In this document: positions 1 to 12,597 of the stretch, one piece after another
How the letters are laid out: each line of letters begins with the position of its first letter
Position numbering within the stretch: the stretch's first letter is position 1
NCBI RefSeq assembly: GCF_037974265.1
Contig: NZ_CP150233.1
Span: forward strand, 1,488,001 to 1,552,000
From: Paenibacillus sp. FSL R5-0623
GTDB lineage: Bacteria; Bacillota; Bacilli; Paenibacillales; Paenibacillaceae
Reading direction: 5' to 3'
DNA: 64,000 nt
Notes under the pieces: model-generated
The model's input: the letters and a program-made list of their open reading frames with translations, nothing else
What the model was told of the DNA's origin: nothing
Databases searched by the model: none
Made by a program: the position numbers and the translations under genes

Positions 1-741
1 GATGAGCGCAATGGGGGGAATGTCAGCTATCTGCTGGAGGAAGAGGAAGTTGCCCAATATATCGATATCCATCATGTGATTCGCAAGATCAAACCGGCAT
101 TTTCGGTGCAAGAGCTGGCAGGCAAGTATTTTATCGTGACCGCATCGGGCAAATATTTCAAAAATGTACTCGCTGATCCGGAGAGTAATCTAGGGTTGCT
201 GCGTGTATCGCAGGATGGGCAGGAGCTGGAAGTGCTCTGGGGATTGAAGTCGGGTGCGAATCCAACAAGTGAGTTGCCTACACATTTCATGAGCCATATT
301 GAACGTCTGAAATTGGACCCGAACCACCGTGTTGTTATGCACAATCATGCGACTCATGTGCTGGCGATGACGTTTATCCACGAATTGGATGAAGCAAAAT
401 TCACGAAGACCCTCTGGCAGATGTGCACGGAGTGCGTGGTTGTATTCCCGGATGGGATCGGCATTATTCCTTGGATGATCCCTGGATCGAATGAGATTGG
501 GCGCGAAACGGCTGAGAAAATGAAAGAATACCACGCGGTCATCTGGCCGCAACATGGCATCTTCGGAACGGGCACAACGATTGACGAGGCATTTGGTCTG
601 ATTGAAACCATCGAGAAGGCAGCCCAAGTGTATATGCTGGTTGCGGGTCACGAGATCCGGCAGAGAATTACGGATGAACAGCTGACCACACTGGCACAAG
701 CATTTGGTGTTACCCCTCGTCCTGGAATTCTGGGTAGTTAA
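1..741 (+). CDS. rhaD: Rhamnulose-1-phosphate aldolase, 5' end outside window
   Basis: Class II zinc aldolase that splits L-rhamnulose 1-phosphate into dihydroxyacetone phosphate and L-lactaldehyde, the last step of rhamnose catabolism in the cytoplasm. The frame is open from base 1 and reads [12 protein letters not shown], a conserved N-terminal stretch of RhaD, so the gene starts upstream; the ATG at 76 is internal. Zinc-ligand-like histidines are seen in MHNHATHVL and in [10 protein letters not shown]. About 246 residues are visible of a family length near 275. A strong terminator follows at 778-826. Identity is by recognition of the family; the missing start prevents any statement on its operon. 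Confidence 0.88.
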   Translation, partial: DERNGGNVSYLLEEEEVAQYIDIHHVIRKIKPAFSVQELAGKYFIVTASGKYFKNVLADPESNLGLLRVSQDGQELEVLWGLKSGANPTSELPTHFMSHIERLKLDPNHRVVMHNHATHVLAMTFIHELDEAKFTKTLWQMCTECVVVFPDGIGIIPWMIPGSNEIGRETAEKMKEYHAVIWPQHGIFGTGTTIDEAFGLIETIEKAAQVYMLVAGHEIRQRITDEQLTTLAQAFGVTPRPGILGS

Positions 742-777
742 AGGATGTTTTATTGTAATACAGTCAACGCATAGATC

Positions 778-826
778 AAGGAAGTGGTCTTTGGTTCATT
801 GAACCAAAGGCCATTTCCTTTTTTTT
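778..826 (+). terminator. Rho-independent terminator of rhaD
   Basis: Two arms of 20 nt, starting AAGGAAGTGG and ending CATTTCCTT, pair almost perfectly (mismatches are G-U) around a short loop and are followed by a run of eight T. It closes the rhaD transcript. Confidence 0.9.
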
Positions 827-1013
827 GGCGAACAATCGTCGTTTTGGTTCAAAAAAGTTCAAATTGCTGAACAAGAATGGCTTTGTTATCGATTATTGAA
901 TCGTAGAATGCATTATCACGCGCTGGCGAATTTCGGGTGAAATGACGTATTGTCAATGGCTCTGCGATTTTGCATAATAACAATGCTTCACAGATGAGAG
1001 ACGGAAGGAAGTT

Positions 1014-2837
1014 ATGATCATGCTTGGCAAAATGAAGAGAATCTTAATAGGCAAGCCCATGAAATCGGCTGAACTGGATGGAGAAAAATTGGGGAAATGG
1101 AAGGCACTCGCCATCCTGTCCTCGGATGCCCTATCATCCGTTGCCTACGGTACGGAACAGATTTTGCTGGTGCTCGTTGCGGCCGGATTCGCGGCCCTGT
1201 GGTACTCCATTCCGATTTCCATCGCCGTGCTGGGATTACTCGTCATTTTAATTTTTTCCTATCGCCAGACGATATTTGCTTATCCAACAGGGGGCGGCGC
1301 TTATATCGTAGCCAAGGATAACCTGGGTACAACATCCAGTCTGATTGCCGGAGGATCTCTGCTGGTCGATTATATTCTGACCGTTGCGGTAAGTTCGTCC
1401 GCAGGGACGGATGCGATTACGTCAGCTTTTCCTATGCTGCATGACTACAGTGTTGTGATTGCACTCATTATGATAGTTTTTCTAACGATTATGAATTTAC
1501 GGGGAGTAACGGAGTCAGCGTCTGTGCTGGCGATCCCGATCTATCTGTTTATCTTTTCGATTGCGGTTCTGATTATCTCGGGTGGAATCAAATTTCTTGC
1601 CGGGGGGATGGAAGCAGCTGCACCTGAATTCGGAACAAGTCTATCCCATGTGAGTATGTTTCTATTATTGAAAGCATTCAGCTCCGGTTGTTCGGCCTTG
1701 ACTGGTGTGGAAGCGGTAAGTAACGCGATCCCGAACTTCAAGCAGCCTGCCGAGAAAAATGCCGCGGGTACATTACTACTTATGGGTTGTATATTGGGAG
1801 CCATGTTCATCGGCATCACCTTACTGGCTTATGGGTACGGAGTGAAGCCTGATCCCAAAGCAACGGTCATTTCCCAGATTGCTGAAGCGACGTTTGGCAG
1901 GGGCACGATGTATTTTATCATCCAGGGTGTAACGGCACTGATCCTGTTCCTGGCAGCCAACACAGCTTATTCGGCTTTTCCACTGTTATCTTTCATGATG
2001 GCAAAGGATAAATACATGCCGCATGCATTTATGGTCAGAGGAGACCGCCTAGGCTTCTCGAACGGGATCATTTTTCTCAGTGTGATGTCTGCGCTGCTGG
2101 TGGTTGGGTTCAAAGGAAATACGGAAAGCCTGATTCCGCTCTATGCGGTAGGGGTGTTCATTCCATTTACGCTGTCACAGCTCGGTATGATGATTCGCTG
2201 GATCAAAGTCAAACCGTCTGGCTGGCAGATGAAGTTGCTGGTCAATACCGTCGGTATGCTGACTACATTATCGATTACCCTGATCTTTATTTTCACCAAG
2301 TTCACGCAGACATGGGTCATCTTTATCTTTTTACCACTCGTTGTTTATGTGTTCATGCGTATTCACCGTCATTATTGCAACATTGCAGATGAGCTGCGGA
2401 TTGATATTCGGGTTGATAAGCCGGCTAAAAAAGGCAATACGATAGTCATTCCTGTTGCGGGCATTACCCGGGTTGTCATGAATACGATCAGTTACGCCCA
2501 GACGATGTCGGATCACGTGGTCGCGCTGTACATTGGATTCGATGATGAGGCCATACGCAAGATGGAGCAGAAGTGGGAGGAGTGGAATCCAGGTGTTCGC
2601 CTGGTTGTGATCAAATCCAGATACCGTAGCATTATGGGGCCGCTCAAGAAATTCATTGATACCGTAGAGTGGAAAACGGCTGAGACCGATCACATCACCA
2701 TATTGATTCCACAATTCATCACCAAGCACTGGTGGCAAAATGTACTGCACAACCAGACCAGCTTCATGATTCGTGCTTATCTGATCAATTACAAAGACGT
2801 GATTGTCACCACGGTGCCATATCATCTTAATCGTTAA
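1014..2837 (+). CDS. kimA: KimA-type high-affinity potassium importer (APC superfamily)
   Basis: Proton-coupled potassium importer of the plasma membrane, 607 residues, the same length as Bacillus KimA (YdaO). About 12 hydrophobic segments occupy residues 25-450, followed by a cytoplasmic tail (about 455-607) with the USP-like fold of this family. The family signatures ALAILSSDALSSVAYGTEQ, YPTGGGAYIV, GGSLLVDYILTVAVS and KAFSSGCSALTGVEA are all present. GGAAGG at 1003-1008 supports the ATG at 1014; an in-frame ATG at 1020 is possible. In Bacillus kimA is under a c-di-AMP riboswitch; I see no such aptamer in the 272 bases upstream. A terminator follows at 2941-2985. Confidence 0.88.
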   Translation: MIMLGKMKRILIGKPMKSAELDGEKLGKWKALAILSSDALSSVAYGTEQILLVLVAAGFAALWYSIPISIAVLGLLVILIFSYRQTIFAYPTGGGAYIVAKDNLGTTSSLIAGGSLLVDYILTVAVSSSAGTDAITSAFPMLHDYSVVIALIMIVFLTIMNLRGVTESASVLAIPIYLFIFSIAVLIISGGIKFLAGGMEAAAPEFGTSLSHVSMFLLLKAFSSGCSALTGVEAVSNAIPNFKQPAEKNAAGTLLLMGCILGAMFIGITLLAYGYGVKPDPKATVISQIAEATFGRGTMYFIIQGVTALILFLAANTAYSAFPLLSFMMAKDKYMPHAFMVRGDRLGFSNGIIFLSVMSALLVVGFKGNTESLIPLYAVGVFIPFTLSQLGMMIRWIKVKPSGWQMKLLVNTVGMLTTLSITLIFIFTKFTQTWVIFIFLPLVVYVFMRIHRHYCNIADELRIDIRVDKPAKKGNTIVIPVAGITRVVMNTISYAQTMSDHVVALYIGFDDEAIRKMEQKWEEWNPGVRLVVIKSRYRSIMGPLKKFIDTVEWKTAETDHITILIPQFITKHWWQNVLHNQTSFMIRAYLINYKDVIVTTVPYHLNR

Positions 2838-2940
2838 CTCGAACGGTTAATCGCTTCGCCTCGTTTGGGATATTTACAGATTATTGTAAAATGAATCACT
2901 TTCATTAATAGATAAATGTTCATATTCCATTTACACATCG

Positions 2941-2985
2941 AACCGCAGGGACATCTCCAAACAGGGGAGTTCTTGCGGTTTTTTG
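2941..2985 (+). terminator. Terminator after kimA
   Basis: AACCGCA at 2941 pairs with TGCGGTT about 30 bases later, with a second pairing CTCC/GGAG inside, followed by a T run. The rest of the 343-base gap to the next gene (2838-3180) holds no gene; it must contain the promoter of the sugar transporter, but no convincing -35/-10 pair or cre site was found. Confidence 0.75.
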
Positions 2986-3180
2986 TCTTGAAATCTAATT
3001 TTAATTCCGACGTAAAGTTGATCCCTGATTTCGTAAAGTCCCTTGTCCATGATTAACGTTACGTTGATTCAGAATGAATTTTGCTGTGACATTCGACTCT
3101 TACACTAGATAACGTGGTGCTGAAGTTGATGTAACATTTCACACACACTGAATGCGTGAAACAAGGGGGAAGAAAATCCG

Positions 3181-4143
3181 ATGAGTGAGCTTGATAACCG
3201 GATCAGCTTGCCCGCCGCCAAACGGCGTGTATCCGGTACGAGTGCGCGCCGGACAGCTTCGCTGCGTGTGCAGCGAATGCGGGAGAATATGCTGGCCTAT
3301 GGTTTCCTGGCACCATCGCTGCTTTTGTTTGCAGTGTTTCTGTTTTACCCGATGTTTAAGTCCGTGTACCTCAGTCTGCATTCCACAGATCCGACGGGAC
3401 AGATTGCGGCTTATGTAGGACTGGATAACTTCAAGGCCGTGTTCCAATCAGGACTGTTTATGCAAGGGATGAAAGTGACGTTACTATTTGTCCTGTTTAC
3501 AGTCCCCACGGGCATGTTGGCTGCTCTGATTCTGGCTGCACTGACTCACAACCGGTTCAAGGGAATGCGTGTGTTCCAATTTGTATTCTCTCTGCCCGTG
3601 GTGTTATCCGTCGGTTCGTCAGCGGTGATCTGGAAGTTTCTATTCCATCCGACACTGGGCATGCTGAATTATCTGCTTGGCAAAGTAGGTATTGATCCAA
3701 TTCCTTGGCTTACCAGCCCGGATTGGGCATTGATCTCGATCTCCATCATGACGATCTGGATGAACCTCGGATTCAACTACATTATTCTATCCAGTGGTCT
3801 AGCGGGCATCCCGGATGAGATCTATGAAAGTGCCAAGATTGACGGCGCAGGTCCAGTACTTACTTTTCACAAAATCTCGATGCCGCTCCTGTCACCAACG
3901 TTATTCTTTGTTACGGTTGTATCGATCATTGGCGCTTTTCAATCGTTCGGTCAGATCAACATTCTAACCCGGGGTGGCCCGATGGACAGTACGAATGTAT
4001 TCGTCTATTCCATCTATCAGGAAGCCTTCGTTAATTTCCGCTTTGGTACAGGTAGTGCACAGGCACTGATCCTGTTCGTGGTGATTATGCTGCTGACCCT
4101 GATCCAGTTCAAATGGGTAGAAAGGAAAGTGCATTACCAATGA
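3181..4143 (+). CDS. Sugar ABC importer permease 1 (MalF/UgpA family)
   Basis: Integral membrane subunit of a carbohydrate ABC importer, 320 residues. A basic N-terminus (to about residue 38) precedes six predicted membrane segments. The ATPase-contacting EAA loop is visible as YESAKIDGAGPVLTFHKISMP. AAGGGGGAAG upstream is the ribosome site. Its stop overlaps the next start as ATGA at 4140-4143, so the two permeases are translationally coupled. The substrate cannot be read from the sequence; the MalF/UgpA/MsmF group carries oligosaccharides or glycerol phosphates. No ATPase gene lies in the cluster, so a shared MsmK-type ATPase elsewhere is inferred. Confidence 0.85.
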   Translation: MSELDNRISLPAAKRRVSGTSARRTASLRVQRMRENMLAYGFLAPSLLLFAVFLFYPMFKSVYLSLHSTDPTGQIAAYVGLDNFKAVFQSGLFMQGMKVTLLFVLFTVPTGMLAALILAALTHNRFKGMRVFQFVFSLPVVLSVGSSAVIWKFLFHPTLGMLNYLLGKVGIDPIPWLTSPDWALISISIMTIWMNLGFNYIILSSGLAGIPDEIYESAKIDGAGPVLTFHKISMPLLSPTLFFVTVVSIIGAFQSFGQINILTRGGPMDSTNVFVYSIYQEAFVNFRFGTGSAQALILFVVIMLLTLIQFKWVERKVHYQ

Positions 4144-4961
4144 GTGCGACATGGACCAAAACGCTGTTGTATGTATTACTGACGATCTGTGCAGCACTTG
4201 TGTTGTATCCGGTGATGTACACCTTTTTCATGGCCGTCATGACGCCGGAAGATGCGAGCGCTTATCCGCCGCATATCATTCCGAGTTCAATCGATCTGTC
4301 CAACTTTAGCGAAGTATTTGATATTGTTCCGATCGGCCGATTTATCGGCAATACCTTCCTTGTCGCAGGACTGACAACGCTTGGTCAATTGATTACAGCG
4401 AGTATGGCAGCCTATGCGTTTGCGAAAATGCAGTTCAAAGGCAAAAACGTCATCTTCAGCATGTTTGTCGCAACGATGATGATTCCATGGGAAGTAACGA
4501 TGATCCCAAATTACCTGACAGTTCGCAGTTGGGGGTGGCTGGATAGTTACCAGGGGCTTACGGTGCCGTTTCTGGCAACGGCGTTTGGTACATTCCTGTT
4601 AAGACAGTTCTTCATGCAACTACCCAAGGAATTGTTCGAGGCGGCGAGGATCGACGGTTGTGGTCATATTCGCTATTTCATATCACACGTCTTGCCTTTG
4701 TCCCGTCCGGCACTTGGAACACTGGCAATCTATTCATTCTTAAGCATGTACAATTCGTATCTCTGGCCGCTGCTGGTGACCAATACACCGGAAATGAGAA
4801 CCGCCCAGATCGGGATCTCCATGCTGGAGTTCCAGGAATCCACCGCATGGAATCTGGTTTTTGCCGGCACAGCCATGGTCATTCTACCATCCTTGCTGTT
4901 ATTGATCTTTGGGTTGAAACAGCTTGTCCGTGGAATGGCCGCAGGCGCGCTGAAGGGGTAG
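4140..4961 (+). CDS. Sugar ABC importer permease 2 (MalG/UgpE family)
   Basis: Second membrane subunit of the importer, 273 residues, six predicted membrane helices. The EAA loop reads LFEAARIDGCGHIRYFISHVLP. The start is taken at 4140, where ATGA overlaps the stop of permease 1; a longer frame opens at 4113 but would overlap by 31 bases without a better ribosome site. The binding-protein gene follows after an unusual 345-base gap containing a perfect hairpin and a structured repeat. Confidence 0.85.
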   Translation: MSATWTKTLLYVLLTICAALVLYPVMYTFFMAVMTPEDASAYPPHIIPSSIDLSNFSEVFDIVPIGRFIGNTFLVAGLTTLGQLITASMAAYAFAKMQFKGKNVIFSMFVATMMIPWEVTMIPNYLTVRSWGWLDSYQGLTVPFLATAFGTFLLRQFFMQLPKELFEAARIDGCGHIRYFISHVLPLSRPALGTLAIYSFLSMYNSYLWPLLVTNTPEMRTAQIGISMLEFQESTAWNLVFAGTAMVILPSLLLLIFGLKQLVRGMAAGALKG

Positions 4962-5020
4962 GCAATGAAAGTTTTACAACTATTAAATTGAAATTGAAAT
5001 GGAAGTTTAAAAGGTTTTAT

Positions 5021-5048
5021 TAGACCTTGTATCTTCGTACAAGGTCTA
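5021..5048 (+). other. Perfect 11-bp intercistronic hairpin
   Basis: TAGACCTTGTA at 5021-5031 is perfectly complementary to TACAAGGTCTA at 5038-5048, with the loop TCTTCG. No T run follows, so it is not a standard terminator. It lies between the second permease and the binding-protein gene, a place where stable hairpins often protect 3' ends or change the ratio of subunits; that role is inference. Confidence 0.6.
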
Positions 5049-5121
5049 AGGTTTGGATACCAGGAGCGAATAAACAAGGATCGCTTTTCAATAAGTCTTT
5101 GCAGAGCTGCAAAAGTAGTGA

Positions 5122-5240
5122 AGGAGAAGAATCGATTCTGAAGAAGCGAAGCGTTCGCCTTTATCCCCGGATTTTCCCCTTTTAAGGGGAGAATGAAAAA
5201 AATCCGGGGGTAACAGCGATCAAAAGAACGATTCGTAACC
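5122..5240. repeat. Structured intergenic repeat, copy A
   Basis: About 115 bases with nested inverted repeats: outer arms GAATCGATTCT (5129-5139) and AGAACGATTC (5225-5234), a middle stem CCCCGGATTT (5165-5174) with AAATCCGGGG (5200-5209), an inner hairpin CCCCTT/AAGGGG, a small GCGAA/TTCGC hairpin on the left, and a single-strand tail AACAGCGATC. A second copy is at 48355-48476. The shared core and pairing outer arms of different sequence suggest a selected structure. No protein is encoded. Whether it is a mobile repeat or an RNA element cannot be decided here. Confidence 0.65.
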
Positions 5241-5306
5241 GTAACGGCCACACCGCGTCATCCCCAAGATTTTATTGTACGCGAGCCATATAAAAGGAGA
5301 GCGATT

Positions 5307-6680
5307 ATGAACGGATTTCGATTGAAAAAAAGAGGTACATTTGCATTAATGCTGGCTGCACTCATGTTGGTCATTTCCGCTTGCGGAACAAAAGCTGAAA
5401 CAAGCAGCCCGGCAAGTGGAGCTCAAGCAGAAGCAGCCGCAGCCGAAACAACACAATTGACGTGGTGGCATTCCATGTCTGGCGCTGGAGAAAAAGCCAT
5501 TAATCAGCTCGCTTCCGACTTTAACGCTAGCCATCCGGACATTCAGGTGAAACCCATCTATCAAGGGAAGTACGATGAGAGTCTGAACAAACTCAAAGCA
5601 TCCATGGGCTCAGACAGCGGTCCTGACATTATCCAGGTCTACGAGATCGGTAGCAAGTTCATGATTGATTCAGGCATGATTACGCCAGTACAGCAGTTCA
5701 TCGACAAGGATCAGTTCGACCTGTCCCAACTGGAGCCAAATATCATAAGATATTACACCATTGATGGCAAATTGAACGCGATGCCGTTTAACACATCGAA
5801 CCCGATCCTGTACTACAACAAGGATATGTTCAAAGCAGCAGGTCTGGACCCGGAGAACCCGCCAAAGACGTATGAAGAGTTTGAGCAAGCGGCAAAAGCA
5901 TTGGCGAAAGACGGTAAGCCAGGAGCATCCATGGCGATCTATGGCTGGTTTATGGAACAGTTCTTTGCAAACCAGAATGCAGATTATGTAAACAATGGAA
6001 ACGGAAGAACTGAAGCGGCTACAGAGTCTCTGCTGAACTCCGAAGCTGGAGTGAAGACATTAACGTGGTGGAAAAAGATGATCGACGAGAAAACCCTCTC
6101 CAATCTGGGACGTAGCACAGACGATACAACAGCAGCATTTACCGCTCAGCAAATCGGTATGACCCTGGATTCCACAGCTGGCCTGCGTAAAATCGTAGAA
6201 GGTTCAGGTGGCAAGTTTGAACTGGGAACAGGCTTCCTGCCTCGTCCAGCGGATGCTAAAGAAGGCGGCGTTGTGGTGGGTGGAGCGAGCTTGTACATCA
6301 TGAACAACAAATCCGAAGCACAACAGCAAGCGGCATGGGAGTTCATCAAGTACTTGGCTACACCAGAGGTGCAAGCGAATTGGAGTGTTGCGACAGGATA
6401 CTTCCCAATTACGACAGCAGCTTACAATGAGCAAGTATTAAAGGATAATATGACGAAGTACCCGCAATTCCAGACAGCAGTCGATCAATTGCACGCTTCC
6501 GCGGATTCGACAGCAACATCTGGGGCATTAATGGGTGTATTCCCGGAAGCCAGACAACTTGTCGAAGGAGCGATTGAAACGGTCCTGAATGGACAAGGTA
6601 CACCACAGGAAGCACTGGATGCAGCAGCTAAACAAATTACAGACAAGATTGCGCAATATAATAGTACGGTGAAGAAATAA
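5307..6680 (+). CDS. Sugar ABC importer substrate-binding lipoprotein
   Basis: Extracellular solute-binding protein family 1 (UgpB/MalE type), 457 residues, membrane-anchored. The signal peptide MNGFRLKKRG...LMLVISACGT ends in a lipobox with Cys at residue 26, followed by an Ala/Glu-rich linker. The mature part starts QLTWWHSMSGAGEKAINQL, typical of UgpB-like proteins. AAAGGAGAG upstream is the ribosome site. It is last in the permease-permease-binding-protein cluster, the reverse of the common order. Substrate unknown; oligosaccharide or glycerol-3-phosphate are the usual ligands. An imperfect terminator follows at 6703-6738. Confidence 0.85.
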   Translation: MNGFRLKKRGTFALMLAALMLVISACGTKAETSSPASGAQAEAAAAETTQLTWWHSMSGAGEKAINQLASDFNASHPDIQVKPIYQGKYDESLNKLKASMGSDSGPDIIQVYEIGSKFMIDSGMITPVQQFIDKDQFDLSQLEPNIIRYYTIDGKLNAMPFNTSNPILYYNKDMFKAAGLDPENPPKTYEEFEQAAKALAKDGKPGASMAIYGWFMEQFFANQNADYVNNGNGRTEAATESLLNSEAGVKTLTWWKKMIDEKTLSNLGRSTDDTTAAFTAQQIGMTLDSTAGLRKIVEGSGGKFELGTGFLPRPADAKEGGVVVGGASLYIMNNKSEAQQQAAWEFIKYLATPEVQANWSVATGYFPITTAAYNEQVLKDNMTKYPQFQTAVDQLHASADSTATSGALMGVFPEARQLVEGAIETVLNGQGTPQEALDAAAKQITDKIAQYNSTVKK

Positions 6681-6702
6681 CTGTAGACGCTTTGGATTAA
6701 AA

Positions 6703-6738
6703 ACAGATGCGGCGCTTATTAATGATCGTCGCATCTGT
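6703..6738 (+). terminator. Probable terminator of the sugar ABC operon
   Basis: ACAGATGCGGCG pairs with CGTCGCATCTGT across a 12-base loop; the following T run is weak (TGTAATTTTA). Confidence 0.6.
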
Positions 6739-6740
6739 TG

Positions 6741-7187
6741 TAATTTTATGATATCCTCTGAGACCTAAGACGGATTTTTCTTAATGTACAGCCTGCTTGA
6801 ACAAACGCGTCGATAACATGATGAACGTTATCAGGTTATGTCAGATCACAGGCCAAGTAACAAAAGTATGGCTTAAAAGGTTGAGGGATTGTATGTCGAA
6901 GAAAAAGATATTTAATTAACATGTGTCAGAAGTTCGATTTTATATACCATGGATAGGCCTAAAGTCGAGATGACGATTAATGTAAAAAAACCTCTTACGC
7001 GCTAACAATCGGCAAAAACCTACGAATAATTGCAGGGTGTATTCATTCTCCAGACGGATATAGCTTAGAAAGATTTCGCGAAAATCAGCGGGTATTGTAA
7101 AAATTAGTTCTCTATAGGCAAATGAATATACTATGTTTAACGCCCTAGAAACAGCATGCAGACTGCCATCTGCATGCTGTTTTTTTT
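6741..7187 (+). other. Non-coding stretch ending in a strong terminator
   Basis: About 410 bases AT-rich without a credible gene; the only start with a purine-rich site (ATG at 6893) opens an eight-codon frame. It ends in an excellent terminator (ACAGCATGCAGA 7151-7162 with TCTGCATGCTGT 7169-7180, then eight T), while no recognised gene on the plus strand lies between the two terminators. The terminator therefore closes either an unrecognised short transcript or a decayed gene. Confidence 0.5.
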
Positions 7188-7261
7188 ACTAATTAATGCC
7201 TGTTAATATTCACCAAGTGAAGGTATAGTAGACAGGATTATATTGAAGGAGTGTTGACGAC

Positions 7262-7474
7262 ATGCAAGAACAACCCGTTTTAATCGCGCTATTTGCCATA
7301 GCGGCAGGAATTTTTAGTTTACTCGGTGGTATCAACAATTGGGATTGGTTTATGAAGAGTTTCAGAGCAGGTATTTTTGTGAAAACCATTGGACGGCAGG
7401 GAGCAAGAGTGGTATATGGTATTCTCGGTGTTGTCATGATTGTCATTGGTGTATTACTGTTACTGATCGGATAG
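7262..7474 (+). CDS. Small membrane protein, Imm17-like
   Basis: A 70-residue protein with two hydrophobic segments (about 5-22 and 50-69) separated by a polar, basic loop NNWDWFMKSFRAGIFVKTIGRQGAR. The NWDWF and GRxGAR motifs match my memory of the Imm17 family, predicted membrane immunity proteins of polymorphic toxin systems. AGGAG precedes the ATG by 9 bases. No toxin gene is adjacent, so an immunity role is unsupported by context; it may be a housekeeping membrane protein of the same fold. Confidence 0.6.
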   Translation: MQEQPVLIALFAIAAGIFSLLGGINNWDWFMKSFRAGIFVKTIGRQGARVVYGILGVVMIVIGVLLLLIG

Positions 7475-7477
7475 ATA

Positions 7478-7588
7478 TTGGAAATAAACGAACTCACCAA
7501 GTATCATCTACATACGATGTTCATGAGTGAAGGCGAAGTAAGAGGATATGTGAGAAGAGTCAAATGGAAAAAGCGTTTGAATGCTTAA
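7478..7588 (+). CDS. Possible 36-residue small protein
   Basis: A TTG-started frame begins 3 bases after the Imm17-like stop and reads MEINELTKYHLHT then MFMSEGEVRGYVRRVKWKKRLNA. Composition is protein-like (charged, basic C-terminus), but no good ribosome site is seen; an internal ATG at 7517 is an alternative. No family recognised. It may be a coupled small protein or chance. Confidence 0.25.
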   Translation: MEINELTKYHLHTMFMSEGEVRGYVRRVKWKKRLNA

Positions 7589-7663
7589 AGTAGCAATATG
7601 CAGTATGACCAGGATAGAATATCAAATCAAATAGCATGCCTGAAAAAATCATATACAAAACAA

Positions 7664-7697
7664 AAAGACCACCGAAAAATTTCGGTGGTCTTTTTAC
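7664..7697. terminator. Bidirectional terminator after opuA
   Basis: AAAAAGACCACCGAAA pairs with the mirror TTTCGGTGGTCTTTTT with T runs on both strands. It ends the opuA operon on the minus strand and anything reading rightward from the Imm17-like gene. Confidence 0.9.
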
Positions 7698-7727
7698 CAA
7701 ATTCAGGTTTATCCATCTCAATCTGGT

Positions 7728-11511
<3,784 letters not shown>

Positions 11512-11642
11512 GTTTTCACCCCTTCTGATGTGTTGTGCACTTCGAACGGCTTTCAGCATCCATAAGCCCATACACTTATGCGCCCAGCCACGAAATCCGG
11601 TAGTTGTTGCTTCGCTTCCCGTCTTTCTGGGTAACGAGTTTA

Positions 11643-11671
11643 ATACTAACAATACTTAACCAGTATATCAA
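11643..11671 (-). promoter_or_regulatory. Candidate opuA promoter P2
   Basis: On the minus strand TTGATA and TAGTAT are separated by exactly 17 bases, 130 bases before the opuAA start. The -35 matches 5 of 6 and the -10 matches 4 of 6 bases of the sigma-A consensus. Prediction only. Confidence 0.4.
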
Positions 11672-11686
11672 CCGAATAAACAGTAC

Positions 11687-11715
11687 ATAATGTTTGTACA
11701 GTAAAAACTGTACAA
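11687..11715 (-). promoter_or_regulatory. Candidate opuA promoter P1 overlapping a palindromic operator
   Basis: A perfect inverted repeat, TTGTACAGT and ACTGTACAA around AAAA, covers 11694-11715. On the minus strand its outer end TTGTAC serves as a -35 hexamer with CATTAT 17 bases away. A repressor bound to the palindrome would block this promoter. The adjacent GbsR-like gene is the obvious candidate; that link is inference. Confidence 0.55.
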
Positions 11716-12012
11716 AGTTTTTCGTCCAAATACTCCGTCATTCTCCTTATTCTGGCTAATAAGGCAGCTTTACATTTGACATTGCTTTTCCTACAATAGA
11801 AAATGAGCTGAATTGAAGCTGAATTTTTTGGTTAAAAGATAGTCATAGGCAATTGTAGCCTGGTAAAGTTCCCATTTTCATACATTGGGTGAATGAAAGC
11901 CCTCTGGCATATATGATGTCCGGCCGAGAGCTTTCCCATGTAAGCAGGACTTTTAAAGTGTTGCAATGATTTCGCCAAAGACTGTGGAATGTTCAGAATG
12001 GAGGTTGCAAGC

Positions 12013-12588
12013 ATGGGCTTGGACCATTTACAAGAGGAACAGCAGGCAACCGTGCTGAAGATTCGTAAACGCGTCATTGAAGCCATTGGACGTAATATGG
12101 ATCTTTACGGCGTTACGCTGTCAACGGGACACTTATATGGATTGCTATTTTTTGCAGACAAACCAATGACCCTTGACGATATGGGACGGGAAATGGAAAT
12201 GAGCAAAACGAGTATGAGTACAGGTGTACGAACACTGCTGGATTTGAAAATGGTAAATAAAGTGTGGAGCAAGGGCTCCAGAAAAGACCTATATGAAGTC
12301 GAATATGACTGGCATCAGACGTTTACGGATTATTTTGCAATTAAGTGGAGAAAAGCCGTGGAGAGTAACCTTCAGGTTCTACGCAAATCAATTGATGAAC
12401 TGAATCGATTAGTTGAAGATCTGGATGAAGAGGCAGATGCTGAACTTATCCACATCCTGATGGAGGACAAACACAAGGTTTTGCAAGCGGAAGCATATTA
12501 CAAATGGTTGGATCGGTTGATTGATACCATGGAAGATGAAGAGATATACAAGCTGGTTCCGAAAGAAGAGATTAAGGAACATTCATAA
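12013..12588 (+). CDS. GbsR-family (MarR-like) repressor of osmoprotectant genes
   Basis: DNA-binding protein of 191 residues with the winged-helix fold of GbsR/OpcR/OpuAR, repressors that respond to choline or glycine betaine. Seen: ATGHLYGLLFFADKP-like start (here STGHLYGLLFFADKP), DDMGREMEMSKTSMSTGVRTL recognition region, and GSRKDLYEVE. Start at 12013 is chosen because AATGGAGG ends 9 bases before it; an upstream ATG at 11989 has no site. Divergent from opuA, so control of opuA is likely. A terminator follows at 12598-12630. Confidence 0.85.
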   Translation: MGLDHLQEEQQATVLKIRKRVIEAIGRNMDLYGVTLSTGHLYGLLFFADKPMTLDDMGREMEMSKTSMSTGVRTLLDLKMVNKVWSKGSRKDLYEVEYDWHQTFTDYFAIKWRKAVESNLQVLRKSIDELNRLVEDLDEEADAELIHILMEDKHKVLQAEAYYKWLDRLIDTMEDEEIYKLVPKEEIKEHS

Positions 12589-12597
12589 TTACATGCA

